Shown here: in pieces, positions 52,943 to 62,477 of the stretch
Position numbering within the stretch: position 1 is the stretch's first letter
Layout of the letters: the number at the start of each line of letters is the position of its first letter
From: Marifrigoribacter sp965178585
GTDB lineage: Bacteria; Bacteroidota; Bacteroidia; Flavobacteriales; Flavobacteriaceae
Direction: 5' to 3'
Length of the DNA stretch: 64,000 bases
Assembly: GCA_965178585.1 (NCBI GenBank)
Contig: OZ238267.1
Span: 3,100,001-3,164,000, forward strand
Made by a program: the position numbers and the translations under genes
Notes under the pieces: generated by a model
Databases searched by the model: none
Told to the model about the DNA's origin: nothing
What the model saw: the letters and a program-made list of their open reading frames with translations, nothing else

Positions 52943-54301
52943 TTATTCCTTAACAATTTTACTAAGTACCTTTTCATTTTCAGCTTCTATTTCTACAAAA
53001 TAGATGCCGGCTGATAATTGAGAAATATTGATGTTTTGTATAGCATCTCCTTCTTTTTCTAGTACTTTTTTACCTAATAAACTATACATACAAACCATAG
53101 ATATTGGCACTTGTGATTTAATATATAACGTATCTTTTACTGGATTTGGATATAGTTCTATTTTAGATAACAAAGGACCTTCTATAGCTAGTATCGTTAA
53201 ATTCTCATACCAAGCTATTTTATCATCGTTTTGTGAGGCTGATAGCACATCCATATCTCCATCATTATCTAAATCTGTAGCATAAACATCTACAGCTCCT
53301 ATCATATCTGTAGAAATGATGTTTTGCGAAGAAAAACTACCTTGTCCATCTGTATTTTTATACCATGCTATCTTATTATCTAATGCAGAGGCAGAAAGTA
53401 CATCCATATCATTATCATTATCCAAATCTGTAGCAAATACAGAAAGAGCAAAATCTGCCTGTGTAGTTATAATTTGTTCTTCTCCAAAGTTACCTAGGCC
53501 ATCAAGGTTTTCAAACCAAGCTACTTTATCATCACTATTAGTAGTTGCTAATACATCGTTATCCAGATCTCCATCTAAATCTGCAGCAAATACAGACGAC
53601 ACTCCTGGGGCACTTCCTGCAATTACCTGTTGCGTTCCAAAAGTACCTAAACCATCTGTGTTTTCATACCAAGAGATTGTTTCAGAGCCAGAAGAAGATG
53701 CCAAAATATCAATATCATCATCTCCGTCTAAATCTACAGCAAAAATGGACCTACCATTATTACCACTAGTTGCAACAATTTTTTTTAAGCTAAAATTCCC
53801 ATTTCCATCTAAGTTTTCATACCAATAAATTGAATTGCTGCCATCTGATGAAGTAATTACATCTAAGTCTAAATCTCCATCCAAATCTGCTGCTATTACA
53901 TGGTGAGCTAATAATACATCATCATCAATAATTTGTTGAGTTCCAAAATTTCCCAATCCATCGAGGTTTTCATACCAAACCACCCAATTTTCAGGGCCCG
54001 AAACTGCTAATACATCTACATCGTTATCCCCATCTAAATCGGCAGCATATAAATTTATAGTTTGATTTAAAGAAGCAATAATTTGCTGGGGTCCAAAAGA
54101 GCCATTGCCCATGTTTTTATACCAAGTAAGATCACTCCCAAACTTATTAGCAGAAATTACATCTTTATAGGTATCTCCATCTAGATCTGCAGCAAATACT
54201 CTTTGGGGGCCATTACCCGCCGTTGAGATAACTTGTTGCGACCCAAATTGTGCATTAGCAATGGTTGATATAAAAATTAAAATATATAGGAGTCTACTCA
54301 T
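52943..54301 (-). CDS. secreted FG-GAP/VCBS seven-repeat protein with type IX sorting domain
   Basis: A 452-residue protein. A signal peptide (about 1-17) is followed by seven repeats of about 50 residues, each with a DLDGDxDxDVL calcium-binding loop and a WYENLDG-type end, expected to form a seven-bladed beta-propeller. A C-terminal domain (about 380-452) has ELYPNPVKDTLYIKS and LSAGIYFVEIEAENEKVLSK, the T9SS type A sorting signature. It is probably exported to the surface by the T9SS. The start overlaps by 8 bp the end of the metalloprotease gene upstream, so they are coupled. Confidence 0.88.
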   Translation of the reverse strand: MSRLLYILIFISTIANAQFGSQQVISTAGNGPQRVFAADLDGDTYKDVISANKFGSDLTWYKNMGNGSFGPQQIIASLNQTINLYAADLDGDNDVDVLAVSGPENWVVWYENLDGLGNFGTQQIIDDDVLLAHHVIAADLDGDLDLDVITSSDGSNSIYWYENLDGNGNFSLKKIVATSGNNGRSIFAVDLDGDDDIDILASSSGSETISWYENTDGLGTFGTQQVIAGSAPGVSSVFAADLDGDLDNDVLATTNSDDKVAWFENLDGLGNFGEEQIITTQADFALSVFATDLDNDNDMDVLSASALDNKIAWYKNTDGQGSFSSQNIISTDMIGAVDVYATDLDNDGDMDVLSASQNDDKIAWYENLTILAIEGPLLSKIELYPNPVKDTLYIKSQVPISMVCMYSLLGKKVLEKEGDAIQNINISQLSAGIYFVEIEAENEKVLSKIVKE

Positions 54302-55870
54302 TATTTTCTTTATAAATTATAGTTTCTTGTATGCTCCCATCATCATAGCTCTTCTCTATTTTATACAAACCAGACTCTAAGTTATCTATTAATTGCGGGT
54401 TATTTATACTAATAGAATCCTGTGAAGTAATTGTAATATTGGTGTTTAAAACATCATCATTAAACTTTATAACACTACCTCCACTAGAAGCTCGATTCCA
54501 GTTATCATAACATTTTTTGGGTCTGGGCCAAAATCCTTGATTAGGAGCTCCTGGAGAAACGATACCAATAGCTGTATGGTTGGGATGTACAATAAGGCTA
54601 TAATTATCTTCCTCTGCCGGGACACTTAACAACACATTATTAATATCATAAGGAAACGTAATGGAAGTACTATAAGGTTCTGGCGTAGATAAAGGGCTTT
54701 CACATTCTACAAAACGATATTCAAACCCAGGTTGAAAATGAGGAGGCACATAATGATCTTCTAAGGGCCCAGCTACATAATACTCTCCTTTATAGGGTTC
54801 GTACAAAGCAGCAATATCTGTTGTTGCTGCTTCCATCTCTCCATAGGGGTCATAAATAATTCCCTCACGCATACGTATAAATTGTCCTACCGTAAAATTA
54901 TTTCTACATTCTGCAAGAGTATAAGCCATAAAGTTTTGAACATCTTCATCATAAATAACAAATGAATCTCCTAAACAATCATCATTAAACCCATTATATG
55001 TACAACCCTCTATCCAGTAATTGCGATACTCACCATCTGGAGAACAATCTGCTGTAGGGTCATTAAGTATACAATACTCTCTTCCAAAATCGGGTACAGC
55101 AGCAGTATCGGGTATGCCATCCCCTCTTGTAATCGCGTTAAATTCTTCATCGTCAGGATGACGTGTTACGTGTTCGCAAGCATCATAATCTTCATTAAAA
55201 GTACCATCAGTATTATAATTTATCCAGTTATTGTGAGTGTGTACAAGCGAAAAAACATGACCTACTTCATGAACAAATGCAGGCTTTTTTAGATTCCCTG
55301 TTGGGATAAAAGTGGTAGACTTTAATAAACTATATGCTAATCCGCCAAAATTATCTGTTCCATAGGGAACATATACATTAAAAGCATCTTCTACAAACGC
55401 ATCATTGTTTTGAGCATATTCTAAAAGATTATCTGCTTGACAAAAATTTAATATTCCATACCCATCTGGATCAACTAGCTCAGGGTGTTCTACACATTCT
55501 AAAGTTCCATTTCCATCACCATCTTCATAAATCATAACCAAAACATTTTCTGGGCTATCTAGTTCTCCAAAACCTCTGTATTTAAAAAAAATGTTAGCGG
55601 GGTTAAATTCAATATTTAGGTTTGCAACAGCTTCTAATACTAATTGCTCTGTTAATGGATAATTGCTATTTCCATTAGCATCATTTACTTGCCAAAAATA
55701 CATGTTATATACTACAGGCTCGAAAGTAGCTAAGTCTTCAGGATCTATGGATCCTGAGAAATTATCATTAGAAATTTGATTTGAATTCATTGGTGTAGCA
55801 CATCGGCATCCTGCGCCATAACAATTTGTAAAAATGTTAAACTAAAAAGTAAAGTAAAAAATATTTTCAT
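54294..55870 (-). CDS. secreted M43/pappalysin-type zinc metalloprotease, frameshift after the signal peptide
   Basis: A protein of about 525 residues. The signal peptide MKIFFTLLFSLTFLQIVMAQ starts at 55870; the frame is then lost because the G run at 55810-55811 (plus CC) is one base short. The remaining frame reads AGCRCATPMNSNQ onward, and an ATG at 55790 would leave a protein without signal. The zinc motif HEVGHVFSLVH (HExxHxxxxxH) is followed by the Met-turn FMAYTLAECRNNF. It cleaves proteins outside the cell. It is coupled to the propeller gene downstream. No T9SS sorting domain is obvious at the end. Confidence 0.8.
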
Positions 55871-55972
55871 AATAAAGTAGATTTAAGGGGTTTAATGCAT
55901 ATAAATATACTGAAAAGTATTTAACACTTAATTATTGGCTATAAATAAATTTTAGCAAGGATAATATATAAT

Positions 55973-56010
55973 AAAAAAGCCTCCAAAATTTAAATTTTGG
56001 AGGCTTTTTT
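55973..56010. terminator. perfect bidirectional terminator after the ALDH gene
   Basis: A near-perfect 38-bp palindrome: AAAAAAGCCTCC and its complement around a short AT centre (GCCTCCAAAATT/AATTTTGGAGGC, 55979-56004), with A and T runs. It lies 17 bp after the ALDH stop. Confidence 0.85.
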
Positions 56011-56027
56011 ATTATGATCAATTTCAA

Positions 56028-57581
56028 TTACAAATCGAATTTAATTCCTTGTGCTAAAGGCAATTCATCTGAGTAGTTCACCGTATTGGTTTGTCTACGC
56101 ATATAGATTTTCCAAGAATCGGATCCAGACTCACGTCCACCACCTGTTTCTTTTTCACCTCCAAATGCTCCTCCAATTTCTGCTCCCGAAGTACCGATAT
56201 TTACATTCGCAATACCACAATCAGATCCTGCATAACTTAAAAAACGTTCTGCTTCTTTCATTTCATTAGTCATAATTGCAGAAGACAATCCTTGAGCAAC
56301 ACCGTTTTGTATATCAATCGCATTTTCAACATCTCCACTATATTTCATTAAGTATAAAATTGGAGCGAAAGTTTCGTGTTGTACAATTTCGTAATGGTTT
56401 TCAGCTTCAATAATCGCTGGTTTCACATAACAACCACTTTCAAATCCTTCACCTTCTAAAACGCCACCTTCTACTAATACCTTACCACCTTCTGCTTTCG
56501 CTTTTTCGATAGCAGCTAAGTACATATTTACGGCATCTTTGTCGATTAATGGTCCCATATGCTTCGTTTCATCTAATGGATTTCCAATAACAATTTGTCC
56601 ATAAGCACCCACAATGGCATCTCTTACTTTATCGTAAACCGATTCGTGAATGATTAGTCTTCGAGTAGAAGTACAACGTTGTCCAGCAGTACCAACCGCA
56701 CCAAATACAGCACCAGGCACTACCACTTTTAAGTCGGCAGTTGGTGTAATTATAATGGCGTTGTTTCCTCCTAATTCTAATAAAGATTTTCCAAAACGTT
56801 CAGCAACGGTAGCTCCTACAATTCTACCCATACGAGTAGATCCTGTAGCAGAAATTAAAGGAACTCTATGGTCTGTAGTCATCATTTCACCAACTTTGTA
56901 ATCACCATTGATGATACAAGATATTCCTTCTGGTAAATTGTTTTCTTTTAATATATCGGCAATAATATTCTGACAAGCAACCGAACATATTGGCGCTTTT
57001 TCTGAAGCTTTCCACACACAAACATCTCCACAAATCCAAGCCAAGGCAGTGTTCCAAGACCAAACTGCTACTGGGAAATTAAATGCAGATATAATGCCTA
57101 CAATACCTATTGGGTGCCATTGCTCACGCATTACGTGACCTGGACGTTCCGATGGAATGGTTTGACCGTTTAATTGTCTTGAAAGACCTACTGCGAAGTC
57201 ACAGATATCGATCATTTCTTGAACCTCTCCATAACCTTCTTGTAAAGATTTCCCCATTTCGTAAGAAACCAATTGCCCTAAAGGTTCTTTTAATTCTCTT
57301 AATTTGTTTCCAAACTGTCGAACAATTTCACCTCTTTGTGGTGCAGGGACTTTTCTCCATTCTTTATAAGCAGTTTGAGCAGTGGTGATTACTTTATCAT
57401 AATCTTCACGACTTGTTGTAGTCACTTTTCCTATTAATTTTCCATCAACAGGTGAGTATGAAGAAATCATATCCCCTTCCGAAAACCAGTTACTTCCAGT
57501 AGAAGTTCCTTTGTTTATTTCGTTAACTCCTAATTTTTTTAATGCATTTTCAATTCCAAATGCGTTTGCAACAGTAGCCAT
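56028..57581 (-). CDS. ALDH7-type aldehyde dehydrogenase (L-aminoadipate-semialdehyde/piperideine-6-carboxylate dehydrogenase-like)
   Basis: A 517-residue enzyme of the antiquitin/ALDH7 subfamily. NAD-binding LISATGSTRMGRIVG (about 238-252), the general base in LELGGNNAIII (about 266-276) and the nucleophile Cys in GTAGQRCTSTRRLIIHE (about 299-316) are all present. The substrate is probably alpha-aminoadipate semialdehyde in lysine breakdown, by family. The adjacent 3-hydroxyanthranilate dioxygenase is on the same strand, but the promoter at 57608-57638 gives the gene its own start. Confidence 0.88.
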   Translation of the reverse strand: MATVANAFGIENALKKLGVNEINKGTSTGSNWFSEGDMISSYSPVDGKLIGKVTTTSREDYDKVITTAQTAYKEWRKVPAPQRGEIVRQFGNKLRELKEPLGQLVSYEMGKSLQEGYGEVQEMIDICDFAVGLSRQLNGQTIPSERPGHVMREQWHPIGIVGIISAFNFPVAVWSWNTALAWICGDVCVWKASEKAPICSVACQNIIADILKENNLPEGISCIINGDYKVGEMMTTDHRVPLISATGSTRMGRIVGATVAERFGKSLLELGGNNAIIITPTADLKVVVPGAVFGAVGTAGQRCTSTRRLIIHESVYDKVRDAIVGAYGQIVIGNPLDETKHMGPLIDKDAVNMYLAAIEKAKAEGGKVLVEGGVLEGEGFESGCYVKPAIIEAENHYEIVQHETFAPILYLMKYSGDVENAIDIQNGVAQGLSSAIMTNEMKEAERFLSYAGSDCGIANVNIGTSGAEIGGAFGGEKETGGGRESGSDSWKIYMRRQTNTVNYSDELPLAQGIKFDL

Positions 57582-57607
57582 ATATTTATTATTCTAAAAT
57601 GAGTGTG

Positions 57608-57638
57608 CAAAGGTACGGATTCCTTACAAGATTTTAAA
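57608..57638 (-). promoter_or_regulatory. promoter of the ALDH7-type gene
   Basis: The minus strand reads TTTA, N19, TACCTTTG (plus 57635-57638 and 57608-57615), 26 bp before the start codon. It agrees with TTTG-N19-TAnnTTTG. Confidence 0.55.
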
Positions 57639-57687
57639 GAATAATAAAAAATGAAAAAACAAAGAAGTAATTTAAAACATAAAAAGT

Positions 57688-58224
57688 CTAGTCACCAATA
57701 AATCGAGGGTCGGTTTCCATAACGGTCCCACAATTATCGCAAGTTCTTAATTCTTCAGAAGTATAAAATGTTTTAAAGTGTGGTTGAAAATCTTTTTCTA
57801 CGTCGTGTAGTTCAAAATAAACCTCATAGAGTTTATGATTACAATCATCACAAAACCACATTAAACCATCTTTAAGATTTTTACCTTTTCGAACACGCTC
57901 TACCACCAAACCTATGGAACCTTCCGATCTACCTGGAGAATGAGGTGTGTTTGCCGGAAGTAAAAACATATCGCCAGGACCGAGTTTCATTTCTCGCTTT
58001 TGACCATCCTCTTGGATATTTACTTGAATATTTCCTTCTAATTGATAAAACAACTCTTCGGTTTCATTGAAGTGGTAGTCTTTTCTTGCATTGGGCCCCG
58101 CTACAATCATGACTATATAATCTTCTGAAGCAACATATAAGTTTTTGTTCGCAACAGGAGGTTTCAACAATTCTCTATTATCATCGATCCACTTGTTTAA
58201 ATTAAAAGGTTTTGAAATAGCCAT
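57688..58224 (-). CDS. haaO: 3-hydroxyanthranilate 3,4-dioxygenase
   Basis: A 178-residue cupin dioxygenase. Iron ligands are in YHFNETEELFYQLEG (His and Glu) and in TPHSPGR (His), preceded by the GPGDMFLLPAN strand. A C-terminal rubredoxin-like Fe(Cys)4 site is made by CDDCNHK and CDNCGTV. It opens 3-hydroxyanthranilate to 2-amino-3-carboxymuconate semialdehyde in the kynurenine pathway, giving quinolinate for NAD or catabolism. No other kynurenine gene is adjacent. A 12-bp-arm inverted repeat lies directly ahead of the start. Confidence 0.93.
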   Translation of the reverse strand: MAISKPFNLNKWIDDNRELLKPPVANKNLYVASEDYIVMIVAGPNARKDYHFNETEELFYQLEGNIQVNIQEDGQKREMKLGPGDMFLLPANTPHSPGRSEGSIGLVVERVRKGKNLKDGLMWFCDDCNHKLYEVYFELHDVEKDFQPHFKTFYTSEELRTCDNCGTVMETDPRFIGD

Positions 58225-58225
58225 A

Positions 58226-58261
58226 GCCGTATTTTTATCTTAGTTTAGGTAAAAATACGGC
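58226..58261. promoter_or_regulatory. inverted repeat immediately before haaO
   Basis: GCCGTATTTTTA (58226-58237) and TAAAAATACGGC (58250-58261) are perfect 12-bp arms around a 12-nt loop, ending 2 bp from the haaO start codon. It could be a repressor operator or an RNA hairpin that hides the translation start. Confidence 0.6.
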
Positions 58262-58286
58262 AAATGGTTGAATTGAAAAAGTAATT

Positions 58287-58790
58287 TTATTTGTTATAGA
58301 AAAGCTGTGTAAAAAAGTAACTTCCATTTTCGTTTTGAATTACACCAAAACCTGAATGTGTATAATTACCTTCTATAATGTCTTTATGTGATGGGCTATG
58401 TAACCAAGCGTAAACCACATCTTCTGCAGAAGAATAGCCATTAGCCACATTTTCTCCTACACGGATTGCTCCATTTTGCTTTAAAGCTTCAGAACGCTCT
58501 CCAAAGTTATCGTGATTGATACGATTCATATCAATCATATATTTAGTATGCTTAACTGCATGTGCAGATGCATGTTGTTGGTCTCTTTCTATGGCTGATA
58601 AACCTATAGAGGCTCTATGATCATTAACTAATCTTAGAATCTCATCGGCCATTTCCCAATCGGTTTCTTGAGCTAAATTTAAATTGATTGAATAATCTGC
58701 TGCTTCACTTATTACACTGTCATCTTTGGAACAAGATGTAACAAGTAACAATAATGTCATAGCAAGTAGGCTAGTTCTTAAATTTTTCAT
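58287..58790 (-). CDS. CAP-domain (SCP/PR1-like) lipoprotein
   Basis: A 167-residue protein. The signal peptide ends in lipobox VTSC (about residue 20). A CAP domain follows (about 45-165), with ILRLVNDHRASIGLSAIERD, the HAVKHTKYMIDMN and NFGERSEALKQNG helices, and AYAWLHSPSHKDIIEGNYTH-like (here VYAWLHSPSHKDIIEGNYTH), typical of YkwD/SCP proteins. CAP proteins sit outside the cytoplasm; function mostly unknown. Confidence 0.85.
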   Translation of the reverse strand: MKNLRTSLLAMTLLLLVTSCSKDDSVISEAADYSINLNLAQETDWEMADEILRLVNDHRASIGLSAIERDQQHASAHAVKHTKYMIDMNRINHDNFGERSEALKQNGAIRVGENVANGYSSAEDVVYAWLHSPSHKDIIEGNYTHSGFGVIQNENGSYFFTQLFYNK

Positions 58791-58993
58791 AATGCGGGGA
58801 CATCAAATTTGGGGCTTGATGCTGGTTCAAATATATAAAAAAAATCTTACAAAAATGCACTTAGTCCTTTTTTATGTGTCGTTCGTCGATGTTTTTGGTG
58901 TTTTTATTGATTTTTTCCTACATTTAATTCTTCTCAGCCTTGTATTGGCAACGGTTTTTAGTTTACCTTAGCTTTTTTAAAAATATTTTACTA

Positions 58994-60058
58994 ATGAAAC
59001 AAATTTTAACGCTTTTAATCGGATTTTTTGTGCTTTTCAGCTGTAAAAACGATCAAAATCATAATGCAGAAAGTCAAATTTCTTCTAAAAAGGAAGTAAA
59101 AACAGAAGAAACCTTCGGAATTGTAATTCATGGAGGAGCAGGTACAATTTTAAAGAAAAACATGACCGATTCTTTGGAAATCGCTTTTCAGGAAAAATTA
59201 AAAGAAGCTATTACAACAGGACATGAGATATTAAAAAAAGGAGGCACTTCCTTAGAAGCGGTAACTGCAACTATAAATATTATGGAAGACTCTCCATTAT
59301 TTAACGCAGGTAAGGGCGCGGTATTTACACACGACGAAACCAATGAACTTGACGCGTCAATTATGGATGGGGCAACTCTTAATGCAGGTGCTGTTTCTGG
59401 TGTTAAACGAATTAAAAATCCGATTGACCTAGCGTTATCAGTTATGAACGACTCTCCTCATGTGATGCTTTCTGGTAATGGAGCCGAAGAATTTGCACAA
59501 GAACAAGGTTATGAGTTGGTAGACCCTTCCTACTTCTATACGGAAAAAAGGTACCAATCTCTAAAAAGAGTAAAAGAACGAGAGGCGCAAAAAGAGAACA
59601 AAAGTGTTTCATTTGTAGACCCCTTTATAAAAGACTCAAAATTTGGAACTGTAGGATGTGTTGCTTTGGATAAAAATGGAAATCTTGCGGGTGGAACCTC
59701 AACTGGTGGAATGACTAATAAACGTTGGAACCGTATTGGTGACGCACCTATAATTGGAGCAGGAACTTATGCAAATAATGCAACCTGTGCTGTTTCATCA
59801 ACGGGATGGGGAGAATATTTTATAAGAGCAATGGTAGCTCATGACATATCAGCAATGATGGAATATAAAGGTGTTAGTTTACAAGAAGCTGCTAAAGAAG
59901 TAATACAGAAAAAAGTTCCTGAATTAGGTGGTGATGGAGGTATTGTTGCCATTGATAAAGACGGAAACATTGCCATGGAGTTTAATACAGCAGGAATGTA
60001 TCGCGCACATATGAATGCTGAAGGAGAGTTATTAGTTAAAATCTACAAGGATGAATAA
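58994..60058 (+). CDS. isoaspartyl peptidase/L-asparaginase (Ntn hydrolase), lipoprotein
   Basis: A 354-residue protein from the ATG at 58994 (MKQILTLLIGFFVLFSCKN), giving a lipobox LFSC. The Ntn core starts GIVIHGGAGTIL. The autocleavage Thr is in SKFGTVGCVALDKNGNLAGG (Gly-Thr bond), with the substrate loop GGTSTGGMTNKR and GDAPIIGAGTYANN. It processes into two subunits and hydrolyses isoaspartyl dipeptides or asparagine in the periplasm. It overlaps the ABM gene by 8 bp. Confidence 0.88.
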   Translation: MKQILTLLIGFFVLFSCKNDQNHNAESQISSKKEVKTEETFGIVIHGGAGTILKKNMTDSLEIAFQEKLKEAITTGHEILKKGGTSLEAVTATINIMEDSPLFNAGKGAVFTHDETNELDASIMDGATLNAGAVSGVKRIKNPIDLALSVMNDSPHVMLSGNGAEEFAQEQGYELVDPSYFYTEKRYQSLKRVKEREAQKENKSVSFVDPFIKDSKFGTVGCVALDKNGNLAGGTSTGGMTNKRWNRIGDAPIIGAGTYANNATCAVSSTGWGEYFIRAMVAHDISAMMEYKGVSLQEAAKEVIQKKVPELGGDGGIVAIDKDGNIAMEFNTAGMYRAHMNAEGELLVKIYKDE

Positions 60059-60356
60059 ACCTTATTATGCGGTAATTTTCACCAATACACAAACAGAAGC
60101 TCTCGAGGGTTATAATGAAATGGCGATTGCCATGGAAAATTTAGCCAAAAAACAATCCGGGTATTTAGGCTTTGAAAGTGCTAGAAATGAATTGGGCATT
60201 GCTATTAGTTATTGGGAAACTTTAGATGACATTAAAAACTGGAAAGCTAACTTAGAACATCTAAAAGCACAAGCAAAGGGTAAAAACAACTGGTACTCTT
60301 GGTATAAGGTTCGGATTTGTAAAGTGGAACGAGAATATGAATTTAATATGATATAA
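60051..60356 (+). CDS. antibiotic biosynthesis monooxygenase-like (ABM) protein
   Basis: A 101-residue dimeric alpha/beta barrel protein (ferredoxin-like ABM fold). It has YYAVIFTNTQ, GYLGFESARNELGIAISYWE and the C-terminal WYSWYKVRICKVERE strand. Such proteins act as small monooxygenases or as stress proteins with aromatic substrates; the reaction here is unknown. It overlaps the isoaspartyl peptidase and the next gene, so they are coupled. Confidence 0.8.
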   Translation: MNKPYYAVIFTNTQTEALEGYNEMAIAMENLAKKQSGYLGFESARNELGIAISYWETLDDIKNWKANLEHLKAQAKGKNNWYSWYKVRICKVEREYEFNMI

Positions 60357-60811
60357 TGAGCATTAAACATCTACAGCCAATTTCAACAGTTAAAATTGTT
60401 TTTGCCATTATTTTATCTCTTTTTGCTGTTTTTCTATTTTTTGAAGGAACCTTTTTTGGAATTATTTTACTAGGCGCGGCACTTAAACTTTCTTTACGAC
60501 AAGGTTTTGAATTAGATTTAAACGGGAAAAGATTCCGAACTATCTATTCGTTATTTGGAATTATCATTGGTTTTTGGAAGAAACTACCCAATATTGAATA
60601 TGTTTCTGTTTTTAAAACTATAAAAAACACTAGAACAAGAGTTGTTACTGCAGAAACTACTTATGGTTTTGAGGTTTACAAACTAAATTTATTTTACAAT
60701 ACTAATCAGCATCTTGAAGTTTATATTTCTGATGATAAAGAAGATGCTCATAAAGTAGCAAACCATATCGCAATTGTTTTAGATATTGAAATCTACGATG
60801 CTAGTAATTAA
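60356..60811 (+). CDS. small membrane protein of unknown function
   Basis: A 151-residue protein with two N-terminal hydrophobic segments (about 12-45) and a beta-rich cytoplasmic part (about 50-151), including KRFRTIYSLFGIIIGFWKKL. Possibly a PH-like fold. It shares one base with the ABM gene end. No named domain is recognised. Confidence 0.65.
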   Translation: MSIKHLQPISTVKIVFAIILSLFAVFLFFEGTFFGIILLGAALKLSLRQGFELDLNGKRFRTIYSLFGIIIGFWKKLPNIEYVSVFKTIKNTRTRVVTAETTYGFEVYKLNLFYNTNQHLEVYISDDKEDAHKVANHIAIVLDIEIYDASN

Positions 60812-60925
60812 TATAGAATTCATTTCTTAACGCAACCATTTTAAATAATATCAATCTAATTGTTATACAAAAAGCAACTATGGCATAAAACTACATCTAT
60901 TCAATTCTTAAAAAACAACTAATAG

Positions 60926-62440
60926 ATGAAGTTAACAACCAACCTTTTCATTGTATTTATTTTTGCCATTCTTTCTACGGTATTATTTTATAATCACGTT
61001 TTTGGTTTAAATCTTTTAATTTTTCAATTAGCAATGTTGCTATGGTTTTTGTTTACCAAACAAGTTTATTTTAAAACTAAAACACAAATAATAACTGGAA
61101 TAGGGGTATTATTAACTTCATTTTTTACGGTATTTACACATTCAATATTCTCTTATTTCATCAATTTTTTGGCTTGGTTTATATTTATAGGGGTATTAAA
61201 TTTCCCTCAAACAAAATCACTGATTAGTAGTTTTCTAATTTCTACAATTTCTTTATTTAAAAGTCAAGAGGTTTTTATTTCTAAAATCTTTACAAAAAAA
61301 ATTGGAGGTAAAAACATTGGCAAAACCCTCTATAAGGCAAGAATATATTTAATACCAATTGTCATCATTATACTCTTTGTAATCATATATTCATTATCTA
61401 ACGCGGTTTTTAATAATTTGGTAAGTGAATTTTTAACATCTATCAATAAAGGGTTCGTATTTTTATTTAGTGATCTTGATTTTTTACTTGTTTTTACGTT
61501 TTTAGTGAGTTTGTTTTTTTGTAATTTTTATTTGCTCAGAAATAAAAACAAAAGCCTTGTTGAGATAGATATAAACTCTTCAGAAACATTACATAGAAAT
61601 AAGAAAAAAGAACGTAGGTATTTTAAGTTATTGGCTCTTAAAAATGAATATAAGTCTGCTATATTTTTATTAATCGTTTTAAATATAATTATATTAATAC
61701 TTAACATTATAGACATTAATTGGGTCTGGATTAACTTTAAATGGGAAGGAGATTCGTTAAAGCAATTTGTACATCAAGGCACCTATTTATTAATTCTATC
61801 AATATTAATATCTATTGCCTTAGTCTTGTATTATTTTAGAGGAAATTTAAACTTTTACAAAAATAATGCACTCCTAAAAAAACTAAGTTATATCTGGATC
61901 GTTCAAAATGCTTTTCTTGCTATTTCTGTTGGCATTCGAAATTTTAGATATATTGAACATTATTCTTTAGCTTTTAAAAGAATTGGAGTCATCATTTTTC
62001 TATTAATTACTTTATATGGCCTTTATACTGTGATGATTAAAATTAAGGAGAATAAGTCTTCTTTTTATTTATTTAAAGTAAATAGTCTATTTGTTTTTAT
62101 TGTATTGGTTTTATGTTCAGGAATCAATTGGGATAGTCATATTGCTAAATATAACTTTAACCATTATGAATCTTCGTTTTTACATCTAGATTACCTTATA
62201 ACCTTATCGGATAAGGCATTACCCTATTTAGATCATACTTTAGAGGATTTGAATAAAATGAATGAAGTTCAAAAAGAAAAGTTTACTATAAAAGACACTT
62301 TACTTCAACCTATTGATTATATAAAAAAACTTAATACTAGAAAAACTAAATTTAAAAAGGAATGGGAGTCAAAACATTTTCTTTCTTGGAATTACCCCGA
62401 ATATGTCGCTTATAAAAAGTTATTCACCAATAGCAATTAA
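60926..62440 (+). CDS. DUF4173/DUF4153 multi-pass membrane protein
   Basis: A 504-residue protein with about 10-12 transmembrane segments. A central basic cytoplasmic loop carries NKKKERRYFKLLALKNEYKS (about 226-245). The DUF4173-type signature HQGTYLLILSILISIALVLY and WIVQNAFLAISVGIRNFRYI (about 285-340) is followed by a C-terminal soluble tail. Function of this domain is unknown. It stands 37 bp upstream of the GH2 gene. Confidence 0.75.
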   Translation: MKLTTNLFIVFIFAILSTVLFYNHVFGLNLLIFQLAMLLWFLFTKQVYFKTKTQIITGIGVLLTSFFTVFTHSIFSYFINFLAWFIFIGVLNFPQTKSLISSFLISTISLFKSQEVFISKIFTKKIGGKNIGKTLYKARIYLIPIVIIILFVIIYSLSNAVFNNLVSEFLTSINKGFVFLFSDLDFLLVFTFLVSLFFCNFYLLRNKNKSLVEIDINSSETLHRNKKKERRYFKLLALKNEYKSAIFLLIVLNIIILILNIIDINWVWINFKWEGDSLKQFVHQGTYLLILSILISIALVLYYFRGNLNFYKNNALLKKLSYIWIVQNAFLAISVGIRNFRYIEHYSLAFKRIGVIIFLLITLYGLYTVMIKIKENKSSFYLFKVNSLFVFIVLVLCSGINWDSHIAKYNFNHYESSFLHLDYLITLSDKALPYLDHTLEDLNKMNEVQKEKFTIKDTLLQPIDYIKKLNTRKTKFKKEWESKHFLSWNYPEYVAYKKLFTNSN

Positions 62441-62477
62441 ACCTTTGAGGAATAAATAAGTTCCTTATTTTAGATGA

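Noticed and set aside
53316..53828. 170-residue frame antisense to the propeller gene
   Set aside because: It repeats with the same period as the FG-GAP units and has no independent motif or start context.
53100..54250. possible repeat array (CRISPR-like)
   Set aside because: Repetition is of coding FG-GAP units of about 150 bp with diverged sequence; there are no short identical repeats with unique spacers.
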